DNA of 6,214 nt from NCBI GenBank assembly GCA_040414865.1, contig JBEDUR010000206.1, positions 1-6,214 of the forward strand, written 5' to 3'. Positions 4,825 to 6,214 of this stretch are shown piece after piece. The notes under the pieces are model-generated. The model did not search any database, was not told where the DNA came from, and was given only the letters and a program-made list of their open reading frames with translations. A program made the position numbers and the translations under genes. The stretch comes from Palsa-461 sp040414865 (GTDB lineage Bacteria; Actinomycetota; Acidimicrobiia; Acidimicrobiales; RAAP-2). The stretch's first letter is position 1, and every line of letters begins with the position of its first letter.

Positions 4825-6214
4825 GCGCATCAACCAAGCCGCGGGCACGGCAAAGCCGAGTTGCTGTCCTGGTCGCCCTGAGCATGGCGGCATTCGTCAT
4901 CAGCCTGGAGGTCACGATCGTCAACGTCGCCCTCCCGACCCTGGTCCGCACACTCGGTGCGACAACCACCCAGCTGCAATGGGTGGTCGACGCCTACAGC
5001 CTGGTCTTCGCGGCCTTCGTCTTGGCAGCGGGGAGTCTCAGTGACCGGTTAGGCCGCAAGGGCACCCTGTTGGTCGGTTTGGCTGTCTTCGCGTCGGGCA
5101 GCCTGGCCGGCGCCCTTGTCGGCACGACCACCGAGCTCATCGCAGCCCGGGCGGTCATGGGCCTTGGGGCCGCGCTCATGTTCCCCTCGACCCTGTCTCT
5201 GCTGGTGAATGTCTTTACCGAAAGAGACGAGCGCGCCAAGGCGATCGGGCTCTGGGGGGCGACGACGGGAATCGGCATCGCCATGGGTCCGATCGTAGGC
5301 GGGTGGCTGCTCGAGCACTTCTGGTGGGGAAGCATCTTCGGCTTCATCGCCGGGGTCGCTCTCGTCATCCTTCTTTCGGTGGCGTTGGCCGTCCCAACCT
5401 CGCGTGACCCTCAGACGCCGCGGGTCGACTGGCGTGGCTTCGCACTCTCGTCGCTTGCCATGGCCGTTCTCATCCTCGGCGTGATCGAGGCCCCGGATTG
5501 GGGCTGGGCATCGACGGCGACCGTTTCGACCATCACGGCAGGTGTGGCGCTTCTGGGGGTCTTCGTCTTCTTCCAAGGGCGCACCGACCACCCGATGCTC
5601 GACGTGGCGCTCTTCCGCAATCCCCGTTTCACCGCGGCAAGCGGATCGGTGGCGATCTCGTTCTTCGCCCTTCAGGGGATGATCTTCTTGATCACCCAGT
5701 ACTTCCAGTTCGCTAAGGCCTACAGCCCGCTGGGCACGGGTGTCCGCCTGCTCCCGGTCGCCGGCTCGGTCGCAGTGGCCTCGATAGCCGGGACGAAGTT
5801 GGCGGTACGCGTGGGAAACAAGGCAATTGTGGCCACCGGCCTGCTCTTGTTTGCCACGGGTCTCTTGTGGGTCGCCGCCAGCACTTCGGTTTCGCTCTCC
5901 TACACGACGATCGCCCTTCAGATGCTGCTCCTTGGAACCGGTATGGGGCTCACCAGCGCACCTGCGACTGAGGCCATCATGGGCGCTGTCCCTTCGAACA
6001 AGGCGGGTGTGGGTTCGGCGATCAACGACGCCACGCGCCTGTTCGGTGGCACGCTCGGCGTGGCCGTCATCGGCAGCATCGCCGCCTCGCTGTACCTCAG
6101 CCGACTCGCCTCGACCGTGCCGGCCCATCTGCCGGCACCAGCCGTCACGGCCGCCAAGGAGTCGTTCGGTGGGGCGCTCATCGCCTCTCGTGTCTTGAAC
6201 AGGGCTGGTCTGCA
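4821..6214 (+). CDS. MFS drug exporter, DHA2 (14-TM, EmrB/QacA) type, 3' truncated by window edge
   Basis: The frame is open from ATG 4821 to the window end, 464 complete codons. It encodes a proton-coupled multidrug-type exporter of the inner membrane. TM1 carries SLEVTIVNVALP (28-39), the DHA2 motif usually written LDxTIVNVALP, here with Glu30 in place of Asp. QWVVDAYSLVFAAFVLAAGS (53-72) and motif A GSLSDRLGRKG (71-81) follow, then RAVMGLGAALMFPSTLSL (110-127) and motif C as GATTGIGIAMGPIVGGWLLE (146-165). The second half shows MLDVALFRNPRF (259-270), QYFQFAKAYSPLGTGVRLLP (293-312) and the late LFGGTLGVAVIGSI (407-420), all typical. Full family members are usually near 470-520 residues, so only the last part is missing. 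One rare TTA leucine codon lies in motif A (5049-5051). The gene is divergent from the HxlR regulator and probably repressed by it through the 4660-4693 palindrome. The substrate is unknown. Confidence 0.92.
   Translation, partial: MSASTKPRARQSRVAVLVALSMAAFVISLEVTIVNVALPTLVRTLGATTTQLQWVVDAYSLVFAAFVLAAGSLSDRLGRKGTLLVGLAVFASGSLAGALVGTTTELIAARAVMGLGAALMFPSTLSLLVNVFTERDERAKAIGLWGATTGIGIAMGPIVGGWLLEHFWWGSIFGFIAGVALVILLSVALAVPTSRDPQTPRVDWRGFALSSLAMAVLILGVIEAPDWGWASTATVSTITAGVALLGVFVFFQGRTDHPMLDVALFRNPRFTAASGSVAISFFALQGMIFLITQYFQFAKAYSPLGTGVRLLPVAGSVAVASIAGTKLAVRVGNKAIVATGLLLFATGLLWVAASTSVSLSYTTIALQMLLLGTGMGLTSAPATEAIMGAVPSNKAGVGSAINDATRLFGGTLGVAVIGSIAASLYLSRLASTVPAHLPAPAVTAAKESFGGALIASRVLNRAGL

Noticed and set aside
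5049..6128. 359-codon minus-strand open frame opposite the MFS gene
   Set aside because: It is rich in Arg, Gly, Asp and His with no recognisable domain and lies fully antisense to a clear MFS protein. GC-rich third positions keep such frames open.

Overview
The window looks like a piece of a GC-rich actinobacterial chromosome, or an actinobacterial metagenomic contig. The grounds are GTG starts with G/C-rich third codon positions, an HxlR-type regulator carrying a C-terminal SCP2-like domain, a DHA2-type drug exporter, and a large membrane protein of a type typical of Actinomycetota. I cannot place it to genus. No tRNA, rRNA, CRISPR array, insertion sequence or attachment site is visible.

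Layout, left to right. (1) Bases 2-763 (+) are the C-terminal part of an AMP-forming acyl-CoA synthetase/ligase cut by the left edge. (2) A short GC-rich spacer with a hairpin and a 14-bp direct repeat leads to a YihY/BrkB-family membrane protein (869-1771, +). (3) A small coding frame of 47 codons (1866-2009, +) overlaps by four bases the start of a 535-residue multi-pass membrane protein of unknown function (2006-3613, +). (4) A gap of about 350 bases (3614-3960) holds a stem-loop just after that gene and, on the minus strand, what looks like the first 29 codons of a degraded SAM-dependent methyltransferase with a strong ribosome binding site. (5) An HxlR-family regulator (3961-4623, -) is divergent from a 14-TM-type MFS exporter (4821 to beyond the right edge, +).

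The most coherent unit is on the right. The 197-base HxlR/MFS spacer carries a 34-bp near-perfect palindrome (4660-4693). A plus-strand promoter (TTGACT-17-TAAAGT) lies wholly inside it and an opposed minus-strand promoter (TTGAAT-17-TAGATT) overlaps its left part. One regulator bound there could shut off both its own gene and the exporter. The long exporter leader also contains a 33-codon frame with a good Shine-Dalgarno that ends in an ATGA overlap with the exporter start, and a hairpin that could mask that Shine-Dalgarno. My reading is a self-regulated, effector-inducible efflux module, with a decayed methyltransferase gene downstream of the regulator. The inducing compound cannot be read from the sequence.

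The left ligase gene is visibly richer in G+C than the membrane-protein genes after it. It may belong to a different transcriptional or evolutionary unit.
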